Source: Fibrobacter sp. UWB15
Lineage (GTDB): Bacteria > Fibrobacterota > Fibrobacteria > Fibrobacterales > Fibrobacteraceae
DNA length: 64,000 bases
NCBI RefSeq assembly: GCF_900177705.1
Contig: NZ_FXBA01000008.1
Location: 62,001 to 126,000, forward strand
Direction: 5' to 3'
Of this stretch, positions 51,921-60,352 are shown piece after piece. The translations under genes were made by a program, and so were the position numbers. Within the stretch, counting starts at the first letter, position 1; each line of letters begins with the position of its first letter. The notes beneath the pieces are model-generated. The model had not been told where the DNA came from. It saw nothing but the letters and a program-made list of their open reading frames with translations, and searched no databases.

Positions 51921-52634
51921 TTATAATCCGCCGTAATCAGATTCACCGTTCGGCAAGAGTCTCCCCTTGTGCATGGTGTAAATGCGGTCGCCATACTTGA
52001 AGCCGCGAGGATCATGGGTAGCCACAAGTACCGACGTTCCCGACTGCGCAAGTTCCCCCAAAAGGTCAAAGACAATCTTGGCATTAGTTTCGTCAAGGTT
52101 GCTGGTCGGTTCGTCAGCAATCACGATATCGGGATTGTTGACAAGAGCGCGCACAATCGAGGCTCGCTTGAGTTCGCCACCCGAAAGTTCCGCCGGCATT
52201 TCATTCACCAAATGGACAATGCCGAGAGTTTCGAGTTTTGAATGAATATCAATATCAACCAATTCCGAAATATCCCTCACCTCAACCTTATTGCCCTCGC
52301 GAATCGCCCGCGGCAAGAAGATATTTTCAAGCACGGTAAATTGCGGCAAGAAAACGGATTCTTGTGGAATGTAGCCGATTTTATCGTTACGAATTGCGGA
52401 AAGTTCAGCATCTGTCAAACTTGCAAAATCAACACCATTAAAAATGATAGATCCCTGCGAGGGGCGATTGATTCCCGAAAGGAGCGATAAAAGCGTACTC
52501 TTTCCGCTTCCGGATTCGCCATAGATTACCGAGAAATCACCGGACCAGGCAAAAAATTCCACATTATCAACTGCGTTAAATTCTTCGCCGCGACGGATAT
52601 AGGTTTTATATAAATTAGAGACGTTTAAAATCAA
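51921..52634 (-). CDS. ABC transporter ATP-binding protein (LolD/MacB type)
   Basis: 237 residues: Walker A YGESGSGKSTLLSLLSG, Q-loop IGYIPQESVFLP, signature ELSGGELKRASIVRAL, Walker B IVIADEPTSNLDE and switch LVATHDPRG. This is the subclass that drives FtsX-like mechanotransmission pumps for lipoproteins, peptides or macrolides. Its start overlaps the permease stop by four bases. The third gene of the unit encodes a DUF4418 protein. Confidence 0.92.
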   Translation of the reverse strand: MILNVSNLYKTYIRRGEEFNAVDNVEFFAWSGDFSVIYGESGSGKSTLLSLLSGINRPSQGSIIFNGVDFASLTDAELSAIRNDKIGYIPQESVFLPQFTVLENIFLPRAIREGNKVEVRDISELVDIDIHSKLETLGIVHLVNEMPAELSGGELKRASIVRALVNNPDIVIADEPTSNLDETNAKIVFDLLGELAQSGTSVLVATHDPRGFKYGDRIYTMHKGRLLPNGESDYGGL

Positions 52635-53851
52635 TGTTCTACCTCCCTCAAAGCGGCGTAGGCATCAATCTTGCTCACCTTATTTGCCACACCATAAACA
52701 GCCAACGGCCCCACCGAATGCAAAAGCAAAACCACCACAGCGTAAACAGCGGCGATTTCGGCATTTCCAGGAACAATAAAGGGCACGTTCACATGTTCGC
52801 CAATCCAAATTTTAAAAGTGAAAAACGTCACGCTCGAAAGCAGCAAGCCAATGTACGTTCCTACCGCCGAAACCAGCAGCGATTCGCCCAGCACAAGAGT
52901 CCTTAAACGTTTGCGGGCATAACCCACAATTCGCAAAAGCGCATATTCACGCCTGCGTTCGCGAGTCGACAGTGAAAACGAAATCACAATCGCGGCAACC
53001 GCAATCACCAAGAAAAGGGCCACGATTGACCACACCACAATCTGCAAGAAATTCGCCGACTTTTCAAGACCCGAGAACAAATCTTTGCGGGTGCGAATCT
53101 GCACGCCGTCAAAGCGGGTATGAATTTCTCGAGAGAGGCGCTCGATATCGGCCCCTGCGCGCAATTTAATTAAAACGCTGGAGTAAATCGGCGAATCCGA
53201 GCCCTCGGACTTGACATCTTGATGCAAGAAAATCACGCCCTTGGCCTTAGCCGCCTCGCGGATATCGGCAAGTGTTGCCACATCTACAAAAACGGCCTGA
53301 TCCAACTTGTTGCCAACCGGTTCAAGACTGGCCGCCACAGGGTATTCATGGTCAAAGAACCTGACAGTCCTTTTCTCGCCCACGCTAATTTCACTGCCCA
53401 CCACGATAGCACCCTTAGGGAGTTTATCCGTAAGGACCTCGTGAATCCAGGGCTGAATCACAAAATCAGAAGCCGGCTCGAAACCGATAATCATGACTTT
53501 CTGTTCGCAGCAGCTAGAATTCAAGGTGGTCAAAAAATACTGCGGCGTCGCAATTTCTACGCCGTCAAGGCCACGAATAAATTCCAGCGAGCCCTGCGGC
53601 AAATAGGCATACTTTGAATCGCCCTGCAAAAGAACCGATTGATCATTAATCTCGGTCCCCTGCGGAATCACAATGACATCGGCCCCCAAGCGAGACGAAA
53701 GGCGATTCAGGCCCTTTGAAAGCGAAAACGACAAAAGCCCGCCCACCAAAAGCACCGAGGCGAGCAAAGCAATCAAAAGTGAAAGCCCAAAACTACGGAA
53801 AGGGTTTCGCAAGTAATTTTCAATAATCAAATTCAAATCAGTCTTGTTCAT
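52631..53851 (-). CDS. FtsX-like ABC transporter permease
   Basis: 406 residues with the MacB/FtsX topology: an N-terminal membrane helix (GLSLLIALLASVLLVGGLLSF), a large periplasmic domain (about residues 50-260) and three C-terminal helices (IVVWSIVALFLVIAVAAIV and two more). There is a cysteine pair in LNSSCCEQKVMI within the periplasmic part. It pairs with the ATPase gene downstream. The operon is led by a sulfur-type promoter, so the exported or extracted substrate may be sulfur related; this is inference. Confidence 0.88.
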   Translation of the reverse strand: MNKTDLNLIIENYLRNPFRSFGLSLLIALLASVLLVGGLLSFSLSKGLNRLSSRLGADVIVIPQGTEINDQSVLLQGDSKYAYLPQGSLEFIRGLDGVEIATPQYFLTTLNSSCCEQKVMIIGFEPASDFVIQPWIHEVLTDKLPKGAIVVGSEISVGEKRTVRFFDHEYPVAASLEPVGNKLDQAVFVDVATLADIREAAKAKGVIFLHQDVKSEGSDSPIYSSVLIKLRAGADIERLSREIHTRFDGVQIRTRKDLFSGLEKSANFLQIVVWSIVALFLVIAVAAIVISFSLSTRERRREYALLRIVGYARKRLRTLVLGESLLVSAVGTYIGLLLSSVTFFTFKIWIGEHVNVPFIVPGNAEIAAVYAVVVLLLHSVGPLAVYGVANKVSKIDAYAALREVEH

Positions 53852-54248
53852 TTCGCCTCCTCAGTTTTAAGTAAATCAAATTCAGCGCCGCAAAAAGTGC
53901 AATCAGCACACCAAAAACAGCAAGTACCGGACCCGTTATCACGTGACATGCCATTTGAGCGTGCTGGCATGTTCCGACAATTACCGTTGGCACAAGCGAA
54001 ACAAAAACACCCACCACAAGCGTTACTGCAGAAAGAATAACATGTGCTTTCTTTTTAAGGAGCCCCGCAGCAACGACGGCATTTGCTAGCAACGCAAGTC
54101 CTAAAAAAGCATCTACCGTCGTCGAAATTTCACAGCTCATGGTTCCACCACCCATCGGATGGCAAACAGGCAAAATCAACTTGGTAAGTACAATCAGCAA
54201 TACGCCGAAAATAAGATTAGCAACAACAAATACTTTGTACTGTTTCAT
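53838..54248 (-). CDS. DUF4418 family membrane protein
   Basis: 136 residues with four membrane segments. The conserved cysteine pairs PVCHP...MSCEIS and CQHAQMACHVITGP sit at the periplasmic ends of helices, as in DUF4418. The family often occurs next to FtsX-type ABC transporters; its function is unknown. The gene overlaps the permease by 14 bp and is the first of the unit. Confidence 0.8.
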   Translation of the reverse strand: MKQYKVFVVANLIFGVLLIVLTKLILPVCHPMGGGTMSCEISTTVDAFLGLALLANAVVAAGLLKKKAHVILSAVTLVVGVFVSLVPTVIVGTCQHAQMACHVITGPVLAVFGVLIALFAALNLIYLKLRRRNEQD

Positions 54249-54283
54249 GGCACTCTCCTTAAAAATTTTCGGTGCATAAATTA

Positions 54284-54333
54284 AAAAGGTATACCGAAAA
54301 TGTCCAATACTATATCACTATGATTTGTTATAG
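54284..54333 (-). promoter_or_regulatory. Promoter and upstream site of the DUF4418-ABC operon
   Basis: On the minus strand GTATTGGAC (54310-54302), 18 bp, then TAATTT as -10. Directly upstream lies CTATGATTTGTTATAG when read on the plus strand (54318-54333). This 16-mer is nearly identical to those at 61039 and 63475, and its CTATGAT half resembles the CTATGGT arm of the LysR palindrome at 4440. Confidence 0.6.
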
Positions 54334-54408
54334 GTTTTTATTATAACACAGACAAATTCAACAGCGTCGCACATATAGAAAAATTCAATAATTCGGCATA
54401 AGAATTAA

Positions 54409-54441
54409 GTATTGGACGCTATCAAAAACCACATCTATATT
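54409..54441 (+). promoter_or_regulatory. Promoter of the second metY gene
   Basis: GTATTGGAC (54409-54417), 18-bp spacer ending in acatc, TATATT (54436-54441). The boxes, spacing and the ccacatc bases before the -10 are the same as in the promoter at 8904, although the spacer otherwise differs. Confidence 0.65.
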
Positions 54442-54470
54442 TGCTTTCAAAAAAAATTAAGGAGAGTATA

Positions 54471-55775
54471 ATGTCAAATCAATTTTCTTTTGATACGCTT
54501 AAATTGCACGCAGGCTATAATCCTGCTGAACACAACCACGCCGTTTCGGTGCCCATTTACCAGACAACCGCATTTACGCTCGACACCGTAAAGCGTAGCG
54601 ACGATCTGTTTTATTTCGACAGCGCCGAAGCACTTTATACACGACTTTCTAATCCGACAACGGATGTACTTGATGCGCGCCTTACGGCACTCCACCCGGG
54701 AGCAACCGGAGCTGTCACGCTTTCTTCGGGCATGGCAGCGGTTACGTATTCGCTTTTGAACGTCACAGCAGGCAAAGGCAGAATCCTTGCAACAGCTCGT
54801 TCTTACGGCGGATCTTTCGATAGTTTCGAACAAATCTTCGGAGAGACGGGCGTCAAGTATGACATTGTAGAAAACCCTGACGATCCGGCAAATTTCGAGG
54901 CACTCGTTAAAGAAGACACCAAGGTAATCTACATCGAATCGATCACCAACCCGAACGCCACCATTCTGGATATCGAAGCGATCGCAAATATCGCCCACAA
55001 GCATGGAATTCCGCTGATTGTCGACAACACGGTGGCAACCCCCTACTTGCTGAACCCCTTTGATTTTGGCGCCGACGTGGTTGTTTATTCGGCCACCAAG
55101 GGCCTTACGGGTCACGGAAACGTGATTGCCGGTGCCATTGTAGAAAACGGCAAGTTCAACTGGAAAAACGGAAAGTTCCCGCAGTTTGACGGCCAGCCGC
55201 ATTTCTTGGTGTCGCAGCAGGGCGTACCCCGCAGTTTTTACGACGTGTTCCCGAATACGCCATTCACCGGCCGTATCCGCGCCATTCACCTGAATTACCT
55301 GGGCGGTGCCATCGCCCCGTTCAATTCCTACCTGGTGCTTCTTGGAATTGAAACCCTTTCGGAACGTCTTTCGAAATCGGTAAAGTCTGCTGAAAAAATT
55401 GTAGAATTTTTGGAAACGCGCCCCGAGGTTTCTTGGGTCAATCACCCGCACGCAAAAAACAGCAAGTACAAGGCGCTCGCCGCCAAGTATTTCCCCAAGG
55501 GTGCCGGAGCAATCCTGAGTTTTGGCCTTAAAAAGAACGACCGCGCAACCATTATCAAGTTCTTGGAAGCCGTTAAAGTTTTCAGTTTCCAGGCAAATAT
55601 CGGTGACGCCCGTTCGCTCATTATCAACCCGTCTACAACCACCCACATCGAGCTCCCGGAACGCGCCCAGGAACTAGCCGACATCCATTCCGAAACCATC
55701 CGCCTTTCGATTGGTCTCGAAGATGTGAACGACTTGATTGCTGACCTAGAACAGGCCTTCGTCGCAATCCAATAG
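54471..55775 (+). CDS. metY: O-acetylhomoserine sulfhydrylase (second copy)
   Basis: 434 residues from the ATG at 54471, which follows AAGGAG. Motifs: YTRLSNPTTDVLDARL, SSGMAAVTYSLL, VDNTVATPYLL, and the PLP lysine in VVYSATKGLTGHGNVI. It differs clearly from the copy at 50425, so the two may prefer different thiols, for example sulfide and methanethiol. That division of labour is inference. It has a strong promoter of the sulfur type and a good terminator. Confidence 0.88.
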   Translation: MSNQFSFDTLKLHAGYNPAEHNHAVSVPIYQTTAFTLDTVKRSDDLFYFDSAEALYTRLSNPTTDVLDARLTALHPGATGAVTLSSGMAAVTYSLLNVTAGKGRILATARSYGGSFDSFEQIFGETGVKYDIVENPDDPANFEALVKEDTKVIYIESITNPNATILDIEAIANIAHKHGIPLIVDNTVATPYLLNPFDFGADVVVYSATKGLTGHGNVIAGAIVENGKFNWKNGKFPQFDGQPHFLVSQQGVPRSFYDVFPNTPFTGRIRAIHLNYLGGAIAPFNSYLVLLGIETLSERLSKSVKSAEKIVEFLETRPEVSWVNHPHAKNSKYKALAAKYFPKGAGAILSFGLKKNDRATIIKFLEAVKVFSFQANIGDARSLIINPSTTTHIELPERAQELADIHSETIRLSIGLEDVNDLIADLEQAFVAIQ

Positions 55776-55801
55776 CGCGATTATAACCATAGTAAAACCT
55801 A

Positions 55802-55835
55802 AAAGGTGGCTGCATTCAGCAGTCACCTTTAGTTT
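55802..55835 (+). terminator. Terminator of the second metY gene
   Basis: A 12-bp stem (aaaggtggctgc / gcagtcaccttt, one G-T pair) with a five-base loop, followed by agttta; A-rich on the other side. Confidence 0.65.
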
Positions 55836-55856
55836 ATGGCACAAAGAAATTTAAAT

Positions 55857-55878
55857 GGCGGACTCAATTGAGTCCGCC
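55857..55878 (-). terminator. Perfect 22-bp palindrome after the aminotransferase gene
   Basis: The 11-bp arms ggcggactcaa / ttgagtccgcc have no spacer. The element is 20 bp past the aminotransferase stop and is followed on the minus strand by atttaaatttcttt, so it probably ends that transcript. Confidence 0.55.
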
Positions 55879-55897
55879 ATGATAGAATTGGAGATGA

Positions 55898-57262
55898 TTA
55901 TTTTATTAAACCGTCGGCGTATTCGCTAATCGCTTTGTCCAGACGAGCAAAGATTTCTTCGATTTGGGCTTCGTTGATAATCAGCGGAGGAGCCACAATA
56001 ATCGTGGAGCCGCCGCCCATCGTGAGAATGCCGTAATCGTTGCGGAGTTTCGTGATGAAGTTTCCAAGGAAGGGTTCACCCGCTGCATTCTTGCGAATCA
56101 CGTCCTTATGATCCTTGCTGTAGCTGAATTCGATGGCACCGAAGAGACCCACAGAACGCACGTCACCAACAGAAGGGTGCTTTGCCTTGAGTTCCGCAAG
56201 TTTTTTCTTCAAAAGGGGTTCCTGTTTTTTCACATTGCCCTTGACATCCAAGCGGAAATATTCTTCGATACAGGCAATAGCCGCCGCAACGCCGAGCGGA
56301 TGCGCATTATAGGTAAGCCCTGCGGTAAAGGCATTTTCCTCATAATAATTCGCAATCTTTTCGCTAATGAGCACGCCGCCGAGCGGAGCGTAAGCGCTGT
56401 TCACACCCTTTGCAAAAGTAATCAAGTCCGGTTCCACGCCGTCGGCCTGGCAAGCGAACCATTCACCCGTGCGCAAGAAGCCACTCATGACTTCGTCGCA
56501 CACCATCAAAATTCCGTACTTGTCGCAGATTTCGCGGACACCCTTCAGGTATCCCTTGGGGTAAAGATAAACGCCGTTAGAACCCGTGACCGATTCAATA
56601 AACACAGCCGCCACCGATTCCGGGCATTCCTGCTGAATCTGGTATTCCAGGCGAGAAAGGAAATGCTTGGTCGCTTCTTCTTCGGTCTTGAACTTGATAT
56701 CGTAACCGTAAAGGTGCGGAGCCGGATACTTGATGAATCCGGGAATCGTCGGGAACAGCGAAGCGCGTTCGCTTTCGCCCGTCAAGCTCGACGCACCGTA
56801 AGTGCTTCCGTGATAAGATTCATACTTCGAGAAAATCTTGTCGCGGCCCGTAAACGCCTTCACAAAACGAATGGCAAATTCATTCGCTTCGGAGCCACCC
56901 AGTGTAAACAGCACCTTTTTCATGTTCTTCGGGGCAATCTTTTCAATCAAGAGTTCGCTGAGTTCGCCAGCTTCGGCAAAGGCATGACGCGGAGCGATGT
57001 AAGCCAAACGTTCCACCTGCTTTTGCACCGCTTCAATAATGTGGCGGTTATTAAAGCCGATATTCACGTTCACCAGTTCCGACGCAATATCGATGTATTC
57101 CTTGCCTGCACCATCGTAAACGTAGATACCGTCGGCATGGTCTACAAAGAACGGCTTGTAATCTTTATGGGGGGCATTCGCGAAAGAAAACAGGTTATAC
57201 TTTCGGGCCTTTTCATAAGAGGCGGCATTTTCTCCCGCCACATAACTAACGTTATTTGACAT
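55898..57262 (-). CDS. Class III PLP aminotransferase, possible taurine or amine transaminase
   Basis: 454 residues of the class III (omega) family: SEANEFAIRFVKAFTGRDKI, KYESYHGSTYGASSLTG, VCDEVMSGFLRTGEWFA, and the PLP lysine in LITFAKGVNSAYAPLGG. Family members act on taurine, beta-alanine, GABA or ornithine-type amines. A sulfur-type promoter and a neighbouring sulfonate transporter make taurine or a related aminosulfonate attractive, but no sulfoacetaldehyde-processing gene is seen in the window. Confidence 0.72.
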   Translation of the reverse strand: MSNNVSYVAGENAASYEKARKYNLFSFANAPHKDYKPFFVDHADGIYVYDGAGKEYIDIASELVNVNIGFNNRHIIEAVQKQVERLAYIAPRHAFAEAGELSELLIEKIAPKNMKKVLFTLGGSEANEFAIRFVKAFTGRDKIFSKYESYHGSTYGASSLTGESERASLFPTIPGFIKYPAPHLYGYDIKFKTEEEATKHFLSRLEYQIQQECPESVAAVFIESVTGSNGVYLYPKGYLKGVREICDKYGILMVCDEVMSGFLRTGEWFACQADGVEPDLITFAKGVNSAYAPLGGVLISEKIANYYEENAFTAGLTYNAHPLGVAAAIACIEEYFRLDVKGNVKKQEPLLKKKLAELKAKHPSVGDVRSVGLFGAIEFSYSKDHKDVIRKNAAGEPFLGNFITKLRNDYGILTMGGGSTIIVAPPLIINEAQIEEIFARLDKAISEYADGLIK

Positions 57263-57287
57263 AGTACTCTCCTTAATTTTTGGAACA

Positions 57288-57320
57288 AATATAGGTGCAA
57301 TTTTAGTCGCTGTCCAATAC
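57288..57320 (-). promoter_or_regulatory. Promoter of the aminotransferase gene
   Basis: On the minus strand GTATTGGAC (57320-57312), 18 bp, TATATT (57293-57288). An AGCGCTA half-site and two GATAAC elements lie upstream. The layout is the same as at 8904 and 54409. Confidence 0.65.
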
Positions 57321-57370
57321 TTTGTTTTTAGCGCTCGTTATCAATTTTTCCGATAACAAATCCATCTAGA

Positions 57371-58174
57371 CTAAATGACGTATTCCGGCGCCGTATTGGA
57401 ACGTGCAAGATTAAAGCGTTCCAAAATATTGCGGCGTTTTTCCAGGAACTGCGCCGAGCCTCTTTCACGCGGGAAGCTGTCGCGAATTTCAAGCACCTCG
57501 CTAATGCGCCCCGGACGCGGCGTCATAATCACGATACGATCAGACAAATAAAGCGCTTCGTCAATATCGTGGGTCACCAAAATCATCGTGGTATTGCGTT
57601 CCTTGCGAAGTTCCAAAAGCAAGTTCTGGATGTCTGCACGGGTAAACGAATCCAGCGCCCCCATGGGTTCATCGAGCAACAAGATTTCAGGATCATTAAT
57701 CAACGCACGCGCAATTGCCACGCGCTGCGCCATACCGCCACTAATCTGGTGCGGGAAATTCTTTTCGAATCCGCCAAGACCGATTTTTTCGATAAAATCG
57801 TGAACCTTACCCTTATTCTGCTTATAAACGCCACGAATCTTGAGACCCATCGCGATGTTATCTTCTACCGTGAGCCACGGGAAAAGGCAACCCTGCTGGA
57901 ACACATAACCGCGCTTGGAATCTGGCCCATGCACCGGTTCACCATCAAGAATAATCTTGCCCTCTTGAACCGGGTCAAGCCCCGCAATCAAGCGCAAAAG
58001 CGTCGTTTTACCGCAACCCGATGCACCCAGAATCGAAATGAATTCGCCCTCAAAAACAGAAAGATTGATATCTTTCAAAATCTGCCGCGGTTCGCCCGTG
58101 CGTTCATCGATAAAGGAGCGGTTTACATCGCGAATCTTCAAGATTTTTTCTTTATCTAAAATATCCGTCATCAA
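57371..58174 (-). CDS. ABC transporter ATP-binding protein (SsuB/TauB type)
   Basis: 267 residues (or 266 from the second ATG). Walker A LGASGCGKTTLLRLIAG, Q-loop FQQGCLFPWL, signature QISGGMAQRVAIARAL, Walker B EILLLDEPMGALD, switch LVTHDIDEALYL. Together with the permease and binding protein it forms a complete importer, the second of the sulfonate family in the window. It is the last gene of the four-gene unit that starts at 60907. Confidence 0.93.
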   Translation of the reverse strand: MMTDILDKEKILKIRDVNRSFIDERTGEPRQILKDINLSVFEGEFISILGASGCGKTTLLRLIAGLDPVQEGKIILDGEPVHGPDSKRGYVFQQGCLFPWLTVEDNIAMGLKIRGVYKQNKGKVHDFIEKIGLGGFEKNFPHQISGGMAQRVAIARALINDPEILLLDEPMGALDSFTRADIQNLLLELRKERNTTMILVTHDIDEALYLSDRIVIMTPRPGRISEVLEIRDSFPRERGSAQFLEKRRNILERFNLARSNTAPEYVI

Positions 58175-58180
58175 AGCCTC

Positions 58181-59158
58181 CTATCGCACGACGCCTTTCT
58201 GCCAGCGAAGCACATAACGCTGTACTGCGCCAACCACTTTCAAAATCGCCGAGAACAGCACTGCCATCACGACAATCGCAGCGAATACCTTGTAATAAGC
58301 GCTCCAGACCTTCGAAGTGTTAATGTAGTAGCCAAGGCCACCCGGCTGCCCCATCATTTCGGCCATCACGAGCGTCGTAAAACCAAACGCAGCCGCCGTC
58401 ATAATACCCGTAAAAATCTGCGGCATCGCATGGGGAATCGCAATATGGAAAATCTGGTACAGCTGCCCCGCGCCAAAAGTGCGCGAAAGTTCAAACAACG
58501 ACTTCGGCGTACCCTGCACCCCGTCGGCCGTCATGGTCGCCACCGGGAACCAGGAGCAAATCGCAATCAAGAAAGTCGCCGCCGCAAACGAAGTCGGGAA
58601 AAGCGTCAAGGCAAAAGGCATCCATGCCACTGCCGGAATCACGCCGCAAATGTTGAGCACCGGCAAAATCCAGTAACGAGCCTTCGGATACCAGCCGATC
58701 AGTACACCCGTTAACACACCCGTCACCACGCCCACCGAAAATCCGGCTACAAAAAGACGCAACGAGTAAAGCGTATTCTGCCAAATGAATTTGGTATCGC
58801 CAATAAAGGCATCCATAATAATCGCAGGCCCAGGGAAAAACGGCTGCGGCAAAAACAGCAACTTGGTTCCAAGAATATCCCACGCCGCAAGCGCCAAGCC
58901 AACCGCGAAACGGAACTTCGCACCCGCGAAAAATTTTGCCACCTTATCTGCACTCGCCTTGCGGACAAACAGCACCACCGTATAGACCGCGTAATAGGCA
59001 ATAATGGCAAGCAAAACTAAGCGGTATGCCAAATTGTCGTCAACTCTAAACCCGCCAAAAACATATTCCTTGATTCGCACATTTTCGGCCACCTGCGGAA
59101 AAAGCAAGTTTACCAAGAAGGCGATCAGGAAACCTGAAATCGTCAAAACAATGTTCAT
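58181..59158 (-). CDS. ABC transporter permease (SsuC/TauC type) with N-terminal extension
   Basis: 325 residues, longer than the usual 250. An extra hydrophobic N-terminal region of two or three helices (ISGFLIAFLVNLLFPQVAEN and LVLLAIIAYYAVYTVVLFV) comes before the common six-helix domain. The coupling loop is LFELSRTFGAGQLYQIFHIAIPHAMPQIFTG. It lies 6 bp before the ATPase gene. Confidence 0.9.
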   Translation of the reverse strand: MNIVLTISGFLIAFLVNLLFPQVAENVRIKEYVFGGFRVDDNLAYRLVLLAIIAYYAVYTVVLFVRKASADKVAKFFAGAKFRFAVGLALAAWDILGTKLLFLPQPFFPGPAIIMDAFIGDTKFIWQNTLYSLRLFVAGFSVGVVTGVLTGVLIGWYPKARYWILPVLNICGVIPAVAWMPFALTLFPTSFAAATFLIAICSWFPVATMTADGVQGTPKSLFELSRTFGAGQLYQIFHIAIPHAMPQIFTGIMTAAAFGFTTLVMAEMMGQPGGLGYYINTSKVWSAYYKVFAAIVVMAVLFSAILKVVGAVQRYVLRWQKGVVR

Positions 59159-59221
59159 TCAACTCTCCGTAAAATTTTTAAAAATGCGCCCTTGCGGGCG
59201 CTAAGCAACAAGGAATTTCGA

Positions 59222-60268
59222 TTACTTGTTCAAATCGACTTCTTCGTACAGATTCGCGACAAACTGGTCGGGATCCTGCGTGAGGTAGCCAATCTTCTTG
59301 AGCTGTTCGCTAAAGTAACGCAAGTCGCCCTTCACGTCGCGGCCAAGAGTCTTGCGTTGTTCCAGCGAAGTGTACACATAACTCTTAATCAGTTCAACAG
59401 CCAGCGGCTTGTCTTCGATTTCGGAATACTTGCCTTCGGCAATAATGTCAACCGTTTCTTCAGGGTGTTCGGCAATCCAGGCTTCCGCCTTGTGAATCGC
59501 ACGCAAGAGTGCTGCAATCTTCGCCGGTTCTTCCTTCAGAATCTTGGCAGACACATAAATGAAGCAGCAGTAGCGACCGTCAAACACCGGGTCCTTCGCC
59601 ACATCCATAATCACGTCGGCCTTGCCCGACTTTTCGTAAGCAGAAGCGAGCGGATCCCAAATGGCAGCGGCATCAATCTGTCCCTGTTCCAAAGCTTCGA
59701 GCGCAAGGTTACCATCGGCATAAGGCAAGAACTGCACCTGATTATCTTCGGGTTTGGTCGAAACACCTCCCAGCGAGAGCCAAAGGCTTGCAGCCTGATG
59801 CGGCGTGCCGCCGATTTCATCGACAGCAATCTTCTTGCCCTTCAAATCAGCAGCAGTCTTGTAGGGCGAGCCCTTCTTTACAAGCACCTTGATGCAACCG
59901 ATGTGAATACCATCGACAATCTTGATATCGACGCCGTTTTCAATCGCCTGGAAAAACTGGAAATCAGAATTCGTGAGCGCATAAGTGCCCTTGCTAAGGC
60001 CCAGCTTACGCGTTTCGCCATCAGCGGCGATCAACTTGGCATCAATTCCTTCTTCGGCAAAGAATCCCTTTTCCTTAGCCACGTAGAAAGGCGCACCGCA
60101 CAAGGAACCGTCCAAAATCGGGAGTTCCAAAGTACCGAACTTGAACTGGGATTTTTCTGCCTGCGGGGCTTCCTGTTTTTCCGCTTTTTCGTTACCGCAT
60201 GCTCCGGCCAACAGGGCAAAGCCAAAAGCGAGCAAAGCGGTCAGATAAATTTTGAGATTGTTTACCAT
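59222..60268 (-). CDS. Substrate-binding lipoprotein, sulfonate/NMT1 type
   Basis: 348 residues from the ATG at 60268 (GAGGAA ribosome-binding site); the ATG at 60286 overlaps that site. The lipobox is LLAGAC. Fold markers are APFYVAKEKGFFAEEGIDAKLI, LKGKKIAVDEIGGTPHQAA and LPYADGNLALEALEQGQIDAAAIWDP. It is a close paralogue of the orphan binding protein at 49370, so both may deliver to the same permease with different ligands. Confidence 0.88.
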   Translation of the reverse strand: MVNNLKIYLTALLAFGFALLAGACGNEKAEKQEAPQAEKSQFKFGTLELPILDGSLCGAPFYVAKEKGFFAEEGIDAKLIAADGETRKLGLSKGTYALTNSDFQFFQAIENGVDIKIVDGIHIGCIKVLVKKGSPYKTAADLKGKKIAVDEIGGTPHQAASLWLSLGGVSTKPEDNQVQFLPYADGNLALEALEQGQIDAAAIWDPLASAYEKSGKADVIMDVAKDPVFDGRYCCFIYVSAKILKEEPAKIAALLRAIHKAEAWIAEHPEETVDIIAEGKYSEIEDKPLAVELIKSYVYTSLEQRKTLGRDVKGDLRYFSEQLKKIGYLTQDPDQFVANLYEEVDLNK

Positions 60269-60352
60269 CGTGAATTCCTCTTTCAAAAAAGGCGCCCCTG
60301 AAAATGGACTTCGAATATTTCCAGGAGCGCCAGGTTGTACGGAGAGTACAAA

